DNA of 64,000 nt. Source: Epiperipatus broadwayi. Lineage: Eukaryota > Onychophora > Udeonychophora > Euonychophora > Peripatidae. The notes under the pieces were generated by a model that saw only the letters and a program-made list of their open reading frames with translations, was not told the DNA's origin and searched no databases. The position numbers and the translations under genes are program-made. Positions 1 through 13,690 of the stretch are shown in pieces. The first letter of the stretch is position 1, and each line of letters starts with the position of its first letter. The DNA is taken from NCBI GenBank assembly GCA_028023455.1, contig JAQFVV010000031.1, positions 6,616,926 to 6,680,925 on the forward strand. Direction: 5' to 3'.

Positions 1-740
1 TATTTTTAAATATAAAAAAATATTTTTCTAATAAATAATAGCAAATGTTTTTCAGAGTAAAAAAATGTATTCCATAAAAAAATTAAAGGGAATGTTTATA
101 TTTATATTAAATTTTGTTAAATCATGACTGTAATAAACAGTTATTAAAACAACTATCCATTAAAAATAGTAAAACCAATAGTGTTTTAAGATAATCCATT
201 TCTTGTTTGACATTATGTATAATTTTCATAGATTAATTTTGTTCAAGAAATTACATGTAAATATCACATATTTTCTAAGAAATAAATATTTAATAATTTG
301 ACTAGATATTAACAACTTTTGAACAAATTACATTATATTTTACAAATATAAAACTGATTTTTTCTAAAAAAATATATATTGACATGTAAAAATTAATTTC
401 CTTTCTCATTTTAGATAGTCATTATTATTAACATATAAGTCCAGTAATTACAACTAAAATCTTAGCAATTTAATTGTTTTAGCCTGTATATGTGTTATAT
501 GGATGTTAAATATTTAAATCCTCAAATTTGTTTTAATATTGTACATGCATAAGAAATGTGTCATCTTAATTAGTTCTGGCTGTGAATTGTTTTATTGTCA
601 TTATTAATTTTATTTGAAATCAATTTGTATTTTCTAAAATTGATATTTTACATTTAAAGTTCAGTTTGTCCATGAGTGTGAAACTAAGGATAGCAGTCAA
701 ATAACAGTTGAACTTATCTCATACATGTCTGTTTTTTTAT
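1..740. other. AT-rich intergenic DNA, nothing recognised
   Basis: No convincing reading frame, RNA gene or repeat is seen. The composition is strongly AT with short homopolymer runs. Confidence 0.5.
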
Positions 741-810
741 AAATTTTTCTAGGTTCAAATAGTCTGAGGCCATCCTGATAAGGCAGATAGGGGTAGAGAG
801 GATTCTGACT

Positions 811-835
811 GATATATATATATATATATATATAT
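811..835. repeat. (TA)n microsatellite
   Basis: A run of about a dozen TA units directly after a short GC-richer segment. TA runs of this kind sit beside many of the dispersed repeats in the window. Confidence 0.9.
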
Positions 836-949
836 TAAAAATAGTCAGTTTTGATATTACTTTTTTATTTACAAATATGTTCTAGTTGATGATGCCTTAA
901 ATATCAATTTTAAATGGTGCAATTTGCAAGAATATATTAAATGAATTAA

Positions 950-2170
950 ACCGTGCCTTTCAAATACTTATTTTATGTATAATAGACAATGTTATAAGCA
1001 GGTGCTTGGTACTGTGATGGACTCACCAATCTCAGGGGTAATAGCTGATTTATTTATGAAATATATAGACATTTGTGCTTTAGAGTCATCACTTTTAAAA
1101 CCTCTTGTTTGGCTCAGTTATATAGATCATATATTTATCATCTGGCAATATGATAAGGATAAATTATATATTTTTTACCCATATAAACAATATACATTAT
1201 AATATTACATTTACAATGGAAACATAAACTGATAGAAAACTTTCTTTTTTAAATGTACTCCTCACCAAGAAAAAGTATATTTTATTTTTTCCAAAAAATC
1301 GATGTACAACAATAGTTATCTAAAATATTCATCATATCATCATTGAGCTCAAATCTTTTATGTAGCAATACCTTTTTTCACTAGAGCTATCAAAAAAATC
1401 AAATCTAGAAGATGAAATAAATTATATAAGCAATGTCTTATTAGTTAATAAATATAATAATGAAATAATACATAGAATCTTAATTCAAGCCCTAAACAAT
1501 AAAAATAAGAAGCAAAAAAGAAACAATTATTAGAAATTGTATTCCTTGTGCAAAAAGAACTACAGATAATATTGAACATATTCTAAAACATTACAATGTA
1601 AAGACAGCATATACCACTTATCTGCAAATTAATAGTATTATAACCAATTCTAAAGTTTCAATACCTCTTGAAGCCCATAACATTTATAACATCTCATATA
1701 GCATTTGTAAAGCTTTTTTATATAGGGATGAGCAATTGCTGCATCAATGCTTATACAGAGATGAACATATTAATTCAGTTAAAAACATGCATCATCAGCA
1801 ACACTATCTCTCCATGCTATAGATACATATCATAGTATTGATTTTTCTAATGAGAACATTATTCAAATATACATTTTCTAATAATGTCAGATCAGTGATG
1901 CCATTAAGATCTTTAAAAGGCCAAATTGTATCAACAAACATGATGGTTCAAGCAAATTACCATCTATTTGGAATTCTATTTTAAAACATCCTTGATCTAA
2001 ATAATTTCTCATAATTATTATTTTTATTTTCTATTAATAGAACATTCATTATTGTTGTACATCAGTATTTACAACACCTCTATAATTATTTTCATAACAT
2101 TTGTTACCCAGTTGATGACCAGTGTGACCTGGTCAAAATGTTGGTATATACATATATTGTAACCAGTTGG
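950..2170 (+). pseudogene. Decayed Penelope-like element, RT and GIY-YIG part
   Basis: A broken Penelope-like retroelement. The frame at 975-1202 keeps the RT motif B to C region: a QVLGT-MDSPISG-IADLFM block, then PLVWLSYIDHIFIIW, where the usual RYVDD has become SYIDH. Further down, in shifted frames, 1680-1995 keeps pieces of the C-terminal nuclease, including YRDE and a terminal block KHDGSSKLPSIWNSILKHP that ends at a TGA near 1993; that ending is typical of PLE proteins. A hairpin with the 3'-end look of PLEs follows at 2108-2150. Motif A and everything N-terminal are missing, and many stops and frameshifts separate the pieces. The family call is firm; the exact ends are not. Confidence 0.75.
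2108..2150 (+). ncRNA. Hammerhead-like hairpin at PLE 3' end, degenerate
   Basis: The stem GACCAG/CUGGUC closes a UGUGAC loop and is followed by AAAA where a hammerhead would have GAAA. The same layout, with the identical loop, recurs at 58526 and 58861. Core positions are altered, so this copy is probably inactive. The position just downstream of the PLE stop agrees with the known presence of hammerheads in PLE terminal regions. Confidence 0.4.
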
Positions 2171-2386
2171 ATTACATAACACATGATAATATAGTGTGTG
2201 TGCAAATATATATATATAAAGTTGAAAGGAAAAGTAGAAATAAACACAGAATAAATTTTTGTAGACATTTTTTTATATTTCCTAAAATAAAATAATAATA
2301 AGTAAAGGGTTAAATAATTCTACGTTTAAAATAAAATATCATTATGAAATTAATATTTTAAAAAGGTCTGAATAAATATAAATATT

Positions 2387-4790
<2,404 letters not shown>

Positions 4791-4853
4791 TATTCCATCA
4801 CCCCAGGTACAACCTCCCATTTTCCTTCCACTTCCCATCACCCCCATCCCGTT

Positions 4854-4855
<2 letters not shown>

Positions 4856-4927
<72 letters not shown>
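4856..4927. repeat. (TA)36 microsatellite
   Basis: An uninterrupted TA run of about 72 bp, preceded by a C/T-rich stretch at 4800-4850. Frames through it are artefacts of the repeat. Confidence 0.95.
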
Positions 4928-4928
<1 letters not shown>

Positions 4929-5517
4929 CAAATTATACACACATGTACCCAGATAAAATTTTATATATATATACTGTTTAGCTAAAATTGAAATGAGAAT
5001 ATTTCATAATAGTTTTAATTAGGCATTAATTGAAATGCATAAATTGAATATAACTTTGTTTTTAAACTTAATGAATATGTATCATAATGTTAAGCAATTT
5101 ATAAATTTCCAGGTAATTATAAACTTCTTGATAACTAGTTTATAATAATTTAAGAATTGATGGATTATTTACGAACTAAAATTTTGATTGTTTTTCATTA
5201 AATATATATAATTATAAATAATCACTGTTTTGAATATATGCAATGTTCATTGATTATATATATATATAAAACAAAAAACAGATAAATTTCTTAAATTCTA
5301 TTTAATTATAAAGAAGATTCACATGAACAACTTTATTCATAGGTCTAGTTTTAATGCATATAGTACAAGGTAACTTAATGTATATATTGTAATATAACTT
5401 TTAAACAATAAAAATAGTCATATGTCACATGACCCCATTTCTTACTTATGCTTGTAAAATATAAACAAAGAGCTTTGCTAGTTGCTCAACAAGGCTTTGT
5501 GATAAATTTTTATTGAG

Positions 5518-5761
5518 GAAAGCATTTAAAATATCTCTATCCGAAACCATACCCAAACCCAGACCAATGGTTTTGTGTATTGGCATTCCCTCAGTGTGGT
5601 GCTAGGGTAGTTGCAGACACTAGATGCTGGCTTTGAGTTGATATTTTTAGATCTAATGTCTAAAACTACCTTTCAACCACACTGGGAGTACCAAAGCATA
5701 AAACCATTGGTCTCGGGTTTGAGTGTGGTTTTTGATAGAGATATTTTAAATGCTTGCTCTA
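5518..5761. repeat. R1 repeat, head-to-head inverted pair
   Basis: Two R1 copies face each other. The arm 5518-5627 is the reverse complement of 5650-5761, both beginning at the outside with a block reading AAATATCTCTATC. Each arm keeps a damaged hammerhead region: on the plus strand around 5676-5717 the core has shrunk to CUGGGA, and on the minus strand around 5545-5590 it reads CUGAGGGA with AAAA for GAAA. Both keep the GGUC cleavage triplet. Neither should cleave. The outer sequence matches the blocks following the ribozymes at 37905 and 38329. Confidence 0.65.
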
Positions 5762-5790
5762 GCTAAAGCCTCAACAGCATCATTATCATC

Positions 5791-6005
<215 letters not shown>

Positions 6006-6047
6006 GCCTATCAATATATGGAGTATCTGAATTAAGTTCAGGTTCAT

Positions 6048-6350
6048 ATGATTTTTTCACTTGGAGAGCTGACTTTAAAGACATGCAGATGTCTAAAAGT
6101 TTCAGATCTGCTTGACAATTAACTTTTAGATAAATGCTTAGCTTAAGTTGGTTTTTTGATCTAGTGTCCCAACTTCTCACTGAAGAGATCCATAACTCGA
6201 AACTGGTCTGGGGATGGGGACAATCTAAGATAAAGATGATTTGAATAACTTCTCTTGTAGTAGCATTTATCATAATAAAAAATAAAAAATAAAAATAAAA
6301 GCTTCTTTAGAGCTCATTAGCATGCTCTTAATTTTACATATTGGTAACTG
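6048..6350 (+). mobile_element. R1 repeat copy (retrozyme-like)
   Basis: A diverged R1 copy. It shares in order with the tandem copies at 37769 and 38193 the blocks around GACATGCAGATGTCT, TTTAGATAAATGCTTAGCTT and GATCTAGTGTC, then a hammerhead at 6174-6214. Its tail at 6298-6340 (GAGCTCATTAGCATGCTCTTA) is repeated at 39905. R1 has no reading frame; it is read here as a non-autonomous element with a self-cleaving RNA. Confidence 0.65.
6174..6214 (+). ncRNA. Hammerhead ribozyme, core intact (R1)
   Basis: Hand-folded hammerhead. Stem I is UUCUCA (6174-6179) with UGGGGA (6209-6214), six pairs including G-U. The core CUGAAGA (6180-6186) fits CUGANGA, and GAAA is at 6199-6202. Stem III is ACU/GGU-like with a tiny loop, and the cleavage triplet GUC ends at 6208. 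Stem II (GAU...CUC) is weak. All invariant core residues are present. Confidence 0.65.
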
Positions 6351-6630
6351 CTTTTTATTAAATTGTCTTTGGTTATAAAAAAGATTACCTTGAATAATAT
6401 TAGCTAACAAAATAAAAATAAAAATATTTTCATTTTAAACATCACACTTTTAATTGGAATTATATAATTATAAGTAATCATAGTCAGAAATTTATATTTA
6501 ATATTTGAGATTATTATGTGTATAGTAGCTGTTACCACTGTAATTGATATGCATTCCAGCTTAAGCATTTAACTATAGTTATAATAAGAGAATAGACACC
6601 TTTTATTGAATTTGTCAAGCGTTGTTAGAG

Positions 6631-6735
6631 AGAGGTCATTGCAACAGCCTTGCAAGTAAGTAGTTGGTTGCAGACGGTTGTGGGTTCACCTCCCAGCCGA
6701 TGCTATGGCATATGGGGAAAAAAGCTCTTCTAGCT
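6631..6735 (+). mobile_element. tRNA-derived SINE head
   Basis: A tRNA-like segment with a B-box-like GGGTTCACCTCC near 6682, followed by CCGATGCTATGGCATATGGGGAAAA. The same order (B-box-like GGTTCGC, then GCTGATGCTATGACATATGAGG) is found on the minus strand at 15460-15556, so this is a dispersed family and not a chance tRNA match. The A box is poor and the body beyond the head is short. Confidence 0.55.
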
Positions 6736-7850
6736 TCAGAATTTAACAGTACTTATAATAAAAGAATGAATATATTTTATTGAGTAAAAATCTGATCAAT
6801 GGATGAAATTGTACATATTTGTTAGTATATGCAAAGAAAAATAAAGAATTACGAACATTAGAATTGATGCATCATTGCAAACATATACACTTTACACCTA
6901 ACATTAGTATTATACATTCTTAGATAGGTAAAATGTTTGAATTTTCAAATAACTGCTTTTCGTTTGCATTTTTATTTTTTATTTATGACATACTTTGCAT
7001 TGTTATCAGAAAATTAATACTGTATAAAGTGCTAAACAAATATTGAATAAACAAAAAATAAAATATGTATTATGTTTATAAGAATGATATATGTTTAATT
7101 ATATCGATATGAGCATTTTAAAAAAAATTCTAAAATAGACTCATATGCTCATATAAAATAACACATTTTTAAACACACCTTTTTTGATAGTAATATTAGA
7201 ATTGTTGATTACTTTCTGAATAATATTTTGGGGAAAAATTCATATTGTGAATTTTAAGGACATGCTTTGATTTTCCACCAATTTTATGTTCAAACATCAA
7301 TTGACTTTCTAAATAAATGTTTTTAATATTTATAAATTTCAAATGAATGTTTATCATTTTGATTCACTGTCAAAAATAAACAAACAATTAGTAAATAGAG
7401 TAACATAAAATAGTTTTATATTTATGAGTTTTTTTTTTTGTATATTAATTTTAAAATAATTTCTATCTTAATATTTTTCAAAATATTTTGATTTGATTAA
7501 TAATTTTTAGAAATATATTTCATTGTCTTTTCAAGTAACTGATTATTTGAACTGATAATAAAAATATGGAAATTAAAATCTAAGTTTATTGTTTATAAAG
7601 TTTGAAATACTCCTACCACAACATATGTAATAAACTGAAGAACTTGGTAACATAGAGATAAAACTTCTGTCTTCATGCCTATCTCGGGGTTCAAATCTGA
7701 GCTAAATGAAATTTCTGGAAAAAAGCTTAGAATTTTACTGTCTTCTAGTTGGTCCATATTCAGCTCAGCTAAACATGCAAGCATCAAAACATCACATTAT
7801 CACCATTTACTATGCTTATAGAAGCTATTATTAAAAAGTAAACTTTCATT
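6736..7850. other. Intergenic DNA, possible second SINE head near 7640-7700
   Basis: Mostly featureless AT-rich DNA. The stretch 7640-7700 contains a B-box-like GGGGTTCAAATC and may be a tRNA-derived fragment. The minus-strand frame over it is probably not a gene. Confidence 0.35.
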
Positions 7851-7851
7851 A

Positions 7852-7985
7852 TAGTAGCACCACCTAGTGGAAGCCTTAGTAGTTAATGGATACAAGAAAG
7901 TTTGTGAATATAATCTCCATTTAGAGCTTACTCACCTTTCTGCATCCATTCATTATTAGAACTTGCACTAGATGGCACTATTGTA
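7852..7985. repeat. Inverted pair of R1-related ends
   Basis: The left half (7852-7925) resembles the R1 end at 23240-23310 (GTGCCACCATG..., then GTGGATGCAGGAAG...). The right half (7926-7985) is roughly its reverse complement, carrying GCATCCATTCA and CTAGATGGCACTA. No ribozyme core is included. It looks like two truncated copies joined head to head. Confidence 0.45.
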
Positions 7986-8450
7986 AGGAAAGTTGGCTAC
8001 TGTTAAACATTCAATAAAAATCAATAAATGAATCCTACCTATTTTTACATGAAGATAAAATAAAACTTGTCAATTTCTTAAAACTTCAGCCAAGACTATC
8101 ATTTTCTTTATTATTTCTCTTTAAGAAAATGTTGACAGGTTTTTGCTCAATAGGCTACATAAAAAAAATTCTCACATATATACACACATTTAGCCTTGAG
8201 CATTATTACACTTATTATTTAAGCAATACTTTGAGTACAAATTGAATATTGTGGTTACAGTTTGTAATATTATTGACGATTTATTAGTCTGCATTTAGAT
8301 CAAGTTATATTTACCCGTTTAAATAAGAAGGTTTATTTAAACTTCTTTGTATCAATAATTTCAATCTCTGTGATCAAGTTGTAATCTTTAGTATGTATAT
8401 AAATATATTGGATTATAAATAAAGTTGAGATTCACCTTTAATATTAAAAG

Positions 8451-8530
8451 GAGGTTGTTTTGACAACAGGGATTAATATTATTGGTTGTTATTGATATTT
8501 GGATTGTCAAAGTGTTGACTGATTTTAATG
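8451..8530 (+). repeat. Copy of the 30.5-kb hairpin repeat arm
   Basis: This 80-bp block (GGTTGTTTTGACAACAGG ... GTGTTGACTGATTTTAATG) matches the right arm of the hairpin at 30507-30584. It shows that the hairpin arm is a dispersed repeat. A TA run follows directly. Confidence 0.6.
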
Positions 8531-9339
8531 ATATATATATATAATCAAATGATATTCTTGCATTAATAATTTCAGATTTAAATGATGGTTATGTTCACAT
8601 ATCTATATTAAATATATTTTTAACTTATTCATATTTTTTATAGGGGAAAAAAGCATTTTGAATTTCAGAAAACAATAATACAATAAAAGTATAAATAATA
8701 AATTAAAAAGCAAGAGTTTTTGTCAAACTAACCACAAAATTAAATAAAATATTTATAATTTTTAAATTTAGTTATTGAACATTATTCATTTATTTTTTAA
8801 ATGAAAATTGTTCGTTTGAGAAGCGCTTTTATCAAAATTTGTCTAACAAAATAATTTTGTACTTTATTTGTATTATATCCTAATTATTTCACTTTGTGAT
8901 AAGCAAGTCTTTTATTCCTTATTTTGAAAACGTATTTTTTTGTTTTTGTTTTTGAATTATTATGTTTATCACATTATTATAAATTTGCTAGAAGGTTTTT
9001 TGGATTTGTTTTATTAACTTACTTGTGATGTCGACTTGCTTTCTGGAGTACAATTTCTGCAAATTGAATCTGAAAACTATGCTTTGTACATAACATAAAT
9101 GTTCTATTATAATTATCAGTTCGCCTATTTTTTCTGTAGTTGAATTTGTAAATATTTTAGAAAAATTCAAACTTAATTTATATCTTTACAAACGGTCTAG
9201 TTTTTAACATCATGTTTCCATTGTTAAATTCTACTATCTTCTTTAAATATTTGAAATACAGACATTCTTCCTATATCTGGAACATAATTATTAATATAGA
9301 GATTTGAACTCAGACTTTCAATCAATTTTAACTTTTCAC

Positions 9340-9640
9340 ACTATCTCATACTACTGATACACATGTCCACACACATATAGAAAAGGTAAATAATCACCAA
9401 TATGGAGGTGGGAATTGATCAAAGCTCCATTAAAGTATAAAGATTTGCTTGCTGTCTTAATATAAACTGAGCACTGATTATATTTATATGTATGGGATAT
9501 GATAATCTGGACCAACTGATGAGTGCTATACGTATATTGGTGATTATTTATCTTTTATATATGTGTGTGATCATGTGTATTAGTGATTTAAAATAGTGTG
9601 AATAGTGGAAGGTGCTTAAAAGTCTCTGTTCAAATGCCCT
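9340..9640. mobile_element. Family H repeat, partly inverted
   Basis: The plus-strand block 9527-9640 (ATATTGGTGATTATTTATC ... GTTCAAATGCCC) has an inverted partner at 9305-9402 (GAGATTTGAACTC ... TAATCACCAATAT). Both arms carry a GTTCAAAT B-box-like word, so a tRNA-like part may be present. The same family is on the minus strand at 28505-28870. The segment 9516-9542 keeps ACCAA-CTGATGA and, after a deletion, ATACGTATA-TTGGT, the outer parts of a hammerhead whose GAAA strand is lost. Confidence 0.55.
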
Positions 9641-10117
9641 ACATTTTGTATCTTCTTTTAATAATTTTAAATTAGCAGAAAAAACAAATTGATAATCTTT
9701 TGATTTGTGAATACTAAACTTAAGATAATACTCTAACTAACTAGGTTATCTTGAAAATTCAGGCAAAATAACCTATTTTCATAGACATCATTTGAAGCCA
9801 GTATTATCATGTCTAGTAATAACTGCACAAAATATTGAGCTCTATACTATTTAGTATATTATAAATTCAAACCTTATTTATACATTTAAATCCATTCAAG
9901 TATTATTATTTTTATAAAGTATAAATCAAATTTGACCTTTTTAAAAGAAATATTTCTATTAATATAAATAGTTTAACCTGCCATTACATGCAATTATGAT
10001 AAATTTTCAGACAAACTCTTTTTTGTATATATAAATTTGATATGTTTTTATGTTATATTAAGATATTCGTGCATTAATAAAAGTGTAATTTTTAAAATAT
10101 ATAGGTACATTCATTTT

Positions 10118-10309
10118 GTGCTTATATCCTACTATATTTTGAAATAAATTGAGGTACTGCCAAATCTCTAGTGCCTGTTATAATACTTATCTGACAGCCA
10201 ATAAAGTGTGAATGTGCTTATATCCTACAATATTTTGAAATAAATTGAGGTATTTCCAAATCTCTAGTGCCCATTATAATACTTATCTGACAGCCAATCA
10301 AGTGTCATA
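10118..10309. repeat. Tandem duplication, 96-bp period
   Basis: A block starting GTGCTTATATCCTAC at 10118 recurs at 10214 and both run through TAATACTTATCTGACAGCCAAT with few differences. Two copies, no coding capacity. Confidence 0.85.
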
Positions 10310-11560
10310 GACAGCTGTCCAAATGACATCCAAACCTAAACACACAACAAAGATTTTACTAGAAAAGGGCAGCCAATCTTTTCTTTACTTTTCTTTCTAT
10401 ATATCTATGTCAGTCATAAGTTGTTAGGTTTGAAAGCTTGAAGCTTTAAATATCTTCACAATTAACTCACTGAGACTAAATCATAAATGTACAACACAAA
10501 ATCCTATGATTTACTATGTAGTAGTTTTTAGAATACATAACAAGCAGTAAAGTATGTAAATAATATTTTAATATTATCTACTATATTTTATAAAAATATT
10601 ACCTACTATATTTTATAAAAAATATCATTGCAAAACTTTCTTCTTCTATTATTTGAAACAAATAATTACTATTTTATTTATTTTTTCTTGTTATTTGATT
10701 ATTTTTTTAAAAATCTAACTACAAATGGATTATGACTTATACATGTATGATCACTAGAAGAATAAAAATTTCCAACCCTGTTCATATTCCTCTATCTATT
10801 GTTAAATTTGTAAATTAAAAAAAAAAAAAAAACATATACATTTGCTTTTTCTAGGTACTAAACGGATAGCCATTTTTATAAACAATATTATTCAACTGTG
10901 TCCAGATGTCAACAAAGATTCGTGGAATACAGCTAATATATAATGTTTCTGGGAAAATCACATGATGTGGTTTTTTTGATGTTGCTGTTGGGCAGACACC
11001 GATCCTTTAATGGTTTAGATTGAATCCAGCTTTGTAAATTTTTATACTTAAACTTGTTTTAAATAATAAAATCATTCAATTATTTATTTCTACTTAAATA
11101 AACAAAAATAAATAAATTTCTTCATGTTTAGAAAGCAAATTTGACATAGAGAATAGTGCACAATATAAACAAACAAGTGCTTGGAAAATTAATTGATCTA
11201 GAGATTGCTTAACAATCAGAAATTTTCATATTATTATGCATCTTATATATAATATCACTATTTTATCTGCTGTCTGATTAGTGAATGTATGTTTGTCCAT
11301 AAGGTTGTTATGTATCAAATGCACAACCAATTAAAAAAAACCTATTATGTTGAAAAATATTTTATGCAGAGGAGGTAATTCTTCTATTAATAGTCATCTG
11401 TAATGCTGTCAAATTCACTTATCGAATATAACAAGTATATTTAAAAATAAATTTTAATTTAGAGATTTAATTTGATTACAAGCATTTTATTCAAAGCAAG
11501 TATATCAGTCAAATAAAAAAAATGTTAAAAGAACCGATTATATATATATATATATATATG
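10310..11560. other. AT-rich intergenic DNA
   Basis: No gene recognised. It contains short duplicated words near 10577-10625, a run of A at 10818-10831 and a TA run at 11540-11560. Confidence 0.45.
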
Positions 11561-11562
11561 CA

Positions 11563-11757
11563 TTCTGATTTTAGAGTTAGTATTTAGATCTAGTTTCTAG
11601 TCTCCCTACCCTTCATTGACATGAGCCAACTAGCTCAAAACCCGCTGGTCTAGAGGTGGAGACAACAAAAGAGATATTGAATTCTATCTCTCTCGGTGTT
11701 TATGTAAACAAAAGCTTGTTAGGAGCTATTGGTAAAGCTCCATCTAGTGATATATAT
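11563..11757 (+). mobile_element. R1 repeat copy
   Basis: It begins with TTAGTATTTAGATCTAGTTTCTAG, the block that precedes the hammerhead in R1 copies, and ends with GTAAAGCTCCATCTAGTGAT, an end shared with 52500 and 55665. The ribozyme segment 11609-11656 keeps stem II GAGC/GCUC and the GGUC triplet, but the core is changed to UUGACAU and GAAA to AAAA. It abuts the PLE boundary at 11763. Confidence 0.6.
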
Positions 11758-11762
11758 ATATT

Positions 11763-12215
11763 CTATTCTTTAAAATTAAATATATTCAATTTATAGACAA
11801 CTAAATACTTAAAATATATAAATAATAAATTTATTAATATCTAATCGATTTTCGTTCAAAATATGAACCTTATCAAGATATTACAACAATTGAAAATAAT
11901 TTTTCACGTGATTTACATATCATATACAGGTCAAACTTAACAATAAAGATGTTTTTAAATTTTCCAATTTTTATTTAATGACCATTTTCCACCTAACTTA
12001 ATCGACCCTTGTACTAAATTTATACATTTCTCTTTATTTTCATGTATATACAATGTTTCATATACTTTTCTTTCTTTATAATTTTTACAATATTTGATGA
12101 CTTCAATACTTTCTTCACAATTCATAATGTGTCCTGTTTCTAAAAAATGGCAAAATGGACCTGATTTAATATCTTTTCTTTTTATAGCTCTGTCATGCTC
12201 TTTACCCCTTTCTGT
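11763..12215. repeat. Inverted repeat, left arm of PLE-2
   Basis: Reverse complement of 13236-13690. The match runs from CTATTCTTTAAAATT at the outer edge to ...CCCTTTCTGT at the inner edge and ends abruptly on both sides. It includes the end of the nuclease coding part and a hammerhead. Confidence 0.9.
11835..11883 (-). ncRNA. Hammerhead ribozyme with U3-A8 core (PLE-2)
   Basis: The same 49-nt fold as at 13570-13618, read on the minus strand in the 3' UTR of PLE-2. Stem I UAAUAUC/GAUAUUA, stem II GUUCA/UGAAC and stem III AAUC/GAUU all pair perfectly. The core is UUGAUAA and GAAA. Confidence 0.65.
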
Positions 12216-13235
12216 TTTACTTTTTGCTGACTGACCTATGTATATCATCTTGCATATTTTACAAATAATTTTATATATTATTCCTATCCTATCATTCTTA
12301 TCATTCCTTATTTTAGAATTACTTACTAGTTTTTTTAAAGATTTACTATTTTTCCATCCATTAAGATTTATTTTTTATTTTCTATCATTTAGAATTTCAT
12401 ATACATCCTTAGAATATGGAATAGAAATCCATTTCTTATTTTTTCTTTCAATTTTATTGCTAACTTTTTTATACCTATTTTTATTTATTAAAATATTTTT
12501 TACAACTTTACTATTATATCCATATTCAATGTATTCATCTTGGATTTTCAATTTTTGCTCCATTGCATCTTTATCATTTAATGTAAGCCTATCATTTTTT
12601 CTTTTAACCCTATTAGTACCCCCATTTTTTGACACCAAGGTTGATAAGATTCTGGATGTATCATTCCTCTAACATTTTTATTTTTTATGTAATGCTTTAT
12701 ATTAATCATTCCATTTTCATCCTTTTTTATTAATAAATCTAAATATTTTATTCCTTCTTCATTATTTTCTATAGTAAATTTAATATTAAACATATTTTTA
12801 TTAAGCTCATTAAAAGCTTTCATTATGCTTCTTTCATTTCCTACAACTAAAATATCATCCACATACCTAAAATACTTTATAATTTCTCCATTTTCGATAT
12901 ACCTATCAACTATTTTCTGCTCAATCCAATCAACCATAGTTGATGCCATTATTCCACTTATTGAACAGCCCATTATCCATCCTTTATCAATACTCCAAAA
13001 TTCATTATTATATTTAACATATAATGTCTCATTAATCATGACTAAAACTTCTTCTATTATTTGTATCCATTCTTTTGAAATTATCTTCTCATCTTTGACT
13101 TTTCTAATTACAATGTTAATACTTTCTATCCTAGAAACACTTTGATACATTTTTTCTATATCAAATGATGCTACATTACCATTTCTATTTAATTTATCTG
13201 TATTCAAACTTTTTAGTACTTCCTCAGAATTTTTG
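11955..13235 (-). pseudogene. PLE-2 reverse transcriptase with GIY-YIG nuclease, interrupted
   Basis: Reading from 13235 down: RT motif A (VASFDIEKMYQSV), motif B (GWIMGCSISG), motif C (YFRYVDDILVVG), then a frameshift near 12600-12625 within the segment after the RT. The second frame runs from about 12638 to a TAA at 12375-12377. In the same frame beyond that stop comes the linker and GIY-YIG nuclease (MIYIGQS, R and EH downstream, then the C-terminal KVYETLYI) ending at 11955. One frameshift and one stop therefore separate otherwise continuous PLE coding sequence. The N-terminal part upstream of motif A is cut off at 13235, where the inverted 3' copy begins. The protein resembles the 498-residue products at 43551 and 45369 throughout, but is clearly another lineage. 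Confidence 0.85.
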
Positions 13236-13690
13236 ACAGAAAGGGGTAAAGAGCATGACAGAGCTATAAAAAAAAAAAGAATATTAAATCAGGTCCATTT
13301 TGCCATTTTTTAGAAACAGGACACATTATGAATTGTGAAGAAAGTATTGAAGTCATCAAATATTGTAAAAATTATAAAGAAAGAAAAGTATATGAAACAT
13401 TGTATATACATGAAAATAAAGAGAAATGTATAAATTTAGTACAAGGGTCGGTTAAGTTAGGTGGAAAATGGTCATTAAATAAAAATTGGAAAATTTAAAA
13501 ACATCTTTATTGTTAAGTTTGACCTGTATATGATATGTAAATCACGTGAAAAATTATTTTCAATTGTTGTAATATCTTGATAAGGTTCATATTTTGAACG
13601 AAAATCGATTAGATATTAATAAATTTATTATTTATATATTTTAAGTATTTAGTTGTCTATAAATTGAATATATTTAATTTTAAAGAATAG
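13236..13690 (+). repeat. Inverted repeat, right arm of PLE-2
   Basis: Plus-strand copy of the 3' end of PLE-2. The nuclease frame ends at a TAA near 13497 and the 3' UTR follows with an intact-looking hammerhead. A run of A near 13269 differs in length from the left arm. Confidence 0.9.
13570..13618 (+). ncRNA. Hammerhead ribozyme with U3-A8 core (PLE-2)
   Basis: Hand fold: stem I UAAUAUC (13570-13576) pairs with GAUAUUA (13612-13618), seven perfect pairs. The core is UUGAUAA (13577-13583), then one unpaired G. Stem II GUUCA/UGAAC (13585-13589, 13595-13599) closes a 5-nt loop. GAAA starts at 13600. Stem III AAUC/GAUU (13603-13610) has no loop, and the cleavage site would follow A13611. The usual C3 and G8, which pair in the active fold, are U and A here, a compensatory swap. 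A loopless stem III usually means that two copies must pair as a dimer. Confidence 0.65.

Larger units (their letters stand above)
11763..13690 (-). mobile_element. Penelope-like element flanked by inverted 3' ends (PLE-2)
   Basis: A minus-strand PLE with RT and GIY-YIG parts (see 11955-13235), whose 3' terminal 453 bp (11763-12215) is repeated in inverted orientation at 13236-13690. The second copy reads on the plus strand and contains the end of the nuclease frame and the whole 3' UTR. It joins the RT frame directly at 13235/13236. Partial, inverted or tandem copies are well known for PLEs. The arms differ by only a few bases, so the event is fairly recent. Confidence 0.85.

Noticed and set aside
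741-810. Short GC-richer segment with CCTGATAAGGCAGA, resembling part of the RTE leader near 18860
   Set aside because: The match is only about 16 bases and could be chance; no flanking similarity.
9316-9627. B-box-like GTTCAAAT words as true tRNA genes
   Set aside because: No A box or cloverleaf can be folded around either; at best tRNA-derived repeat pieces.
12238-13145. Plus-strand frames of 100-144 codons
   Set aside because: They are antisense shadows of the PLE-2 RT and nuclease on the minus strand.
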